Source: Ehretia macrophylla (Eukaryota > Streptophyta > Magnoliopsida > Boraginales > Ehretiaceae). From it: 64,000 nt of DNA. Below are positions 61,431 to 64,000 of the stretch, piece by piece; the first letter of the stretch is position 1, and every line of letters starts with the position of its first letter. The translations under genes and the position numbers were made by a program. The stretch lies in assembly GCA_037974665.1 (NCBI GenBank), contig CM075766.1:51716569-51780568 (forward strand). Direction: 5' to 3'. Below the pieces are notes generated by a model. It made no database searches. It saw only the letters and a program-made list of their open reading frames with translations, and was not told the origin of the DNA.

Positions 61431-61748
61431 CTTATGAGTATTCGGACTATAACAATTTCGATGAACAGTCACTCACTTTTGATAGTTATACGATTCCAGA
61501 AGATGATCTAGAATTGGGTCAATCAAGTTTATTAGAAGTGGACAATAGAGCGGATGTACAAGCCAAAACGCATTTACGTATTATTGTAACATCTGCTGAT
61601 GTACTTCATAGTTGGGATGTACCTTCCTTAGGTGTCAAATGTGATGTTGTACCTGGTTGGTTAAATCAGACATCTATATCGGTACAACGAGAATGAGCTT
61701 AATATGGTCAGTGCAGTGAGATTTGTGGAACTAATCATGCCTTTATGC

Positions 61749-61795
61749 GTGCGCTCGGAAACATAGGCTGACTGCTGAGCCCACTCTGGCTCAGC
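61749..61795 (+). other. Start of cox2 intron 2 (cox2i691 position), cut off by element E
   Basis: GTGCG follows CCTTTATGC exactly where the second plant cox2 intron lies (within the Pro codon after HAFM). Only 47 bp are seen before the LTR begins. Confidence 0.75.
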
Positions 61796-64000
61796 TGTAA
61801 TACCCGAGCCCGGAATGTGGAATTTTCTTGTTATTTATTTTGAAAATTATATTTTCTTAGATTCTTTGAAATTTGATTGTTATTTCTTTATTGTCGCAAG
61901 GAGCATTGCATTTCGGGAGCGATAGCTAGAGAGTGATTTCTAGTCCTCAGCAAATAGTGAAACTAGTATTTTGGTGTCTTAAATTTTATGTATTATTTGT
62001 TGTTAGCTAAAATTTATTTAGTGATAGTTATTTTAGCTTAAAATGCATAAAAATAAGACATTTGACCAATTTTAAGTTAGTTGACTAAGGCTTGACCAAC
62101 TTTGACCAAGCTAATCACCTTATAAGCTTAAAACAATACAAAAAAAGCTGAAATCAGAACAACAAGCAGGCCAAAACCAAGAGGGAAAAGAAAAAAAAAA
62201 TTCAACCTTTCAAACTTTCAATCTTCGCGTGAACTCGTGCGGGGTGGTTTTTGAGGTGTCCAGCGTTGTTTTCCTAGCAACTAGGAGTGCCTAAGGTGAG
62301 GGAAGCACGTTATTTGCGCATTTGAATGTCAAGTATGTTAACTTTGTGATTTTTAGATTTTATCTGTAGATTGTTTTTTTAATCATTTTAGTGCTTAAAG
62401 AATGTTCCTTGCCAATTGTAGAACATGTATTTATAGCTTTTTAACATTTTCTGCGATTGAATGTTGAGATTGTAATTTAAAATGTCAATTGAATAGTAAA
62501 ACGTGAATAGTAAACCCTTGAAACGATGAAGTTGCGTTGTTATGCTTTCCGTTGATGTGAAAATGTGCTAGGTATGCTAGAATGCCTAAATGCATGGTTT
62601 GTTTAGGTTGCATAATGAAAAAAATGAGAAATATGCCTTGGTGAAAGTCAGGGTCGTTTAGGTCGAGTTTAGTATTTTCTCGTTTTGCGTGATGGCATTG
62701 TTTCGGGAGGCCATGGAAGCACTTTTGGTGCAGTTGTGGCGTTGGTTGGGTGTTTGGTTAGTATAGTTGTAGTTCAAACGAGCAAAGGGAGAAATCGGGG
62801 CTTTGCGTGAATTCTAGGGTTAAGTAGGGTTTCGGGGTCTTTTGACATGCCTTATGGTGACCTAGGAGGATTGGCAAAGTTGGTTTCCAGAACTCGTGGC
62901 TCGTTTGGAAATGGTAGCGTTTTGATAGTTGGGGCCGATTTGTGGTTTTGCTTGTTTTCTTGATATTATGCCTATAGAATGCTTAAGGTTGCTTGATATA
63001 CTTGTTTGAATTGATTCTGATTGAAATGCTTATCAATTGTTGCTATTGCGTGCGAGAGTAACCTACTTTGTTATTCTTCCACGTGTGGCTTTATTGCTTG
63101 ATTGTTGCATCGTATTTTGTCTTGCATTCATAGAGTCAGGGGCGGAGTGATGGGCCTCTCTGGGTAGCCTCGGGTTGCCAGTGTTGGTTGCTCTAGCTCT
63201 GTGTCCTATTCCCTTTCTCGCTTGGGTTACCTCCCAGGGAGATTTGGGTCGTAGATTGATGGATACTTCCGGGGTATTCCAAACTGGTGTTATAAGGTGG
63301 TTTGGGCCGGCGCGTCGTCATCAAATTCGTGATTGAAAGTTGTTCGTGGAAAGTGAATCGTATCCTTTGAATGAGTGTTTATAGTTTTAATGTTTGCCTT
63401 GCTTTATTGTTGGCTTTGTTTGTATCTCTATATGATATTTGTATGTATTGCTTGACTAATTGCATTGCATACTCCTCTCATCTTCGTCCTTGAGACCAAT
63501 TGCCCTCGCTGAGCAATAGTTTTTGCTCATTCCTTTCTATACCATATTTTTACAGGAGTAGTTGAAGCTGATCCTCTTGAGGTAATTGAGGAGGAGGAAC
63601 AGGTGAAGGTGTTTCCGTGATAGCACTTCTTTGCTTAGCTGGTGGTTGGTTGCCAGACTTTTGTGCGAGCCTTGCTTGATATGTATATTGCTTGGATTAC
63701 GCTTTATTTTGAGGCTTGTAGCCTTGTATGTAGTTCTATTTTGAGGCCTTTATGGTCTTTTATTGTAAAGGTTTAAAGATTGTAAAGTTGTAAAGTTATA
63801 CTCTTATGACTAGTAAAGAATTGCATACTAATGGTTAAATGTTTAGTGGCATAAATACTTGTGTAGTATGCATGGCATTTTGGTTTAGGAAGTTGGTTAA
63901 TAAGAGGATGTATGTTTTGAAAGAAATTCGGCTTATTTTAATTGTTTTTATGGCTTTCGTAAGTACTATGCTGATTTTAGGGTTTTCGGATCGTCCGCAG
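61796..64000 (+). mobile_element. Element E: 5' LTR of a family D-like Ty3/gypsy element, cut by the window end
   Basis: Starts TGTAATACCCGAGCCC and aligns with the D LTRs for its whole visible length (2,205 bp; about 90 bp of LTR are still missing). By eye it is several percent from either D LTR, so a separate insertion. It contains TATAAGC (62121-62127), AAG/GTGAG (about 62296), hairpin TGAGCAA/TTGCTCA (63510-63529), acceptor-like TTTTACAG/G (63555/63556) and an acidic frame 63558-63620. Target duplication, internal region and wholeness cannot be judged. Confidence 0.88.

Larger units (their letters stand above)
59409..61748 (+). pseudogene. cox2: cox2, cytochrome c oxidase subunit II: nuclear-type decayed mitochondrial copy with introns
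   Basis: COX2 is the copper-binding subunit of respiratory complex IV. Exon 1 (59409-59791) gives [28 protein letters not shown] and the first membrane helix. Exon 2 (61431-61748) gives [47 protein letters not shown], the copper-site part CSEICGTNHAFM, and stops at the known second intron site. Intron 1 sits at the usual plant position. Lesions: one extra A in an A-run (about 59608) shifts the frame in exon 1, codons GGA/GGT-type changed to AGA and stops appear (CATGG to CATAG), and stops fall between ISVQRE and YGQCSE. Most changes seen are G-to-A or C-to-T, as in methylated nuclear DNA. Retained introns rule out an mRNA-derived copy. The last about 30 codons lie beyond intron 2 and are not in the window. 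Confidence 0.92.

Noticed and set aside
1-61795. Reading the window as a true mitochondrial genome
   Set aside because: LTR elements with 5-bp duplications inside cox2 and trnM, and decay of cox2, point to nuclear DNA. Misassembly remains possible.

Overview
The window reads as plant nuclear DNA: an old stretch of mitochondrial DNA (a NUMT) later filled with Ty3/gypsy LTR retrotransposons. About 19 kb is mitochondrial-type sequence. It holds a decayed cox2 with plant group II introns, a chloroplast-type trnM-CAU, phage-type RNA polymerase remnants of the kind found on plant mitochondrial linear plasmids, and a diverged reverse-transcriptase-like frame. About 45 kb (roughly 70%) is LTR retrotransposon. 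Five of the six insertions show both ends, each with TG...CA termini and a 5-bp target duplication (one duplication is imperfect); the sixth runs off the window. LTR elements of this kind insert into nuclear chromosomes, and cox2 and trnM are both broken here, so a nuclear location is more likely than a working mitochondrial genome. No species can be named.

Layout. 1-13.7 kb is mitochondrial-type: spacer with one old gag scrap (6.5 kb), then a minus-strand cassette at 9.1-12.4 kb (RNA polymerase remnant, broken Ser-rich gene, small membrane protein, RT-like protein). At 13.7 kb a solo LTR (family B, minus strand) splits trnM. From 16.8 to 48.7 kb lies a Russian doll. Element C (Del/Tekay-like chromovirus) carries a solo LTR of family B, which carries the nearly whole element A1. 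C also carries element D. At 48.8-56.9 kb is A2, a shorter sibling of A1. Mitochondrial-type DNA resumes at 56.9-61.8 kb with a second RNA polymerase copy and cox2. Its second intron is hit by element E, whose 5' LTR runs off the window.

Removing the insertions at their target duplications rejoins the mitochondrial-type DNA cleanly, and rejoins trnM to a 73-nt tRNA. The two polymerase copies would then have been only about 3.4 kb apart. By eye, paired LTRs differ by about 0.8% in A1, 1.2% in A2 and roughly 3-4% in C and D. This fits the nesting order: C first, then D and B2, then A1.

The least expected signal lies inside the LTRs. Four LTR families that differ widely in sequence share one plan: a TATAAGC-type box (clear in A, B and E), an AAG/GTGAG donor-like site, 1.2-1.35 kb of AT-rich sequence, a hairpin whose arms differ between families but still pair, and an acceptor-like CAG or ACAG. 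In A, C, D and E a short acidic reading frame follows. This may be an unrecognised leader or regulatory module of these retroelements.
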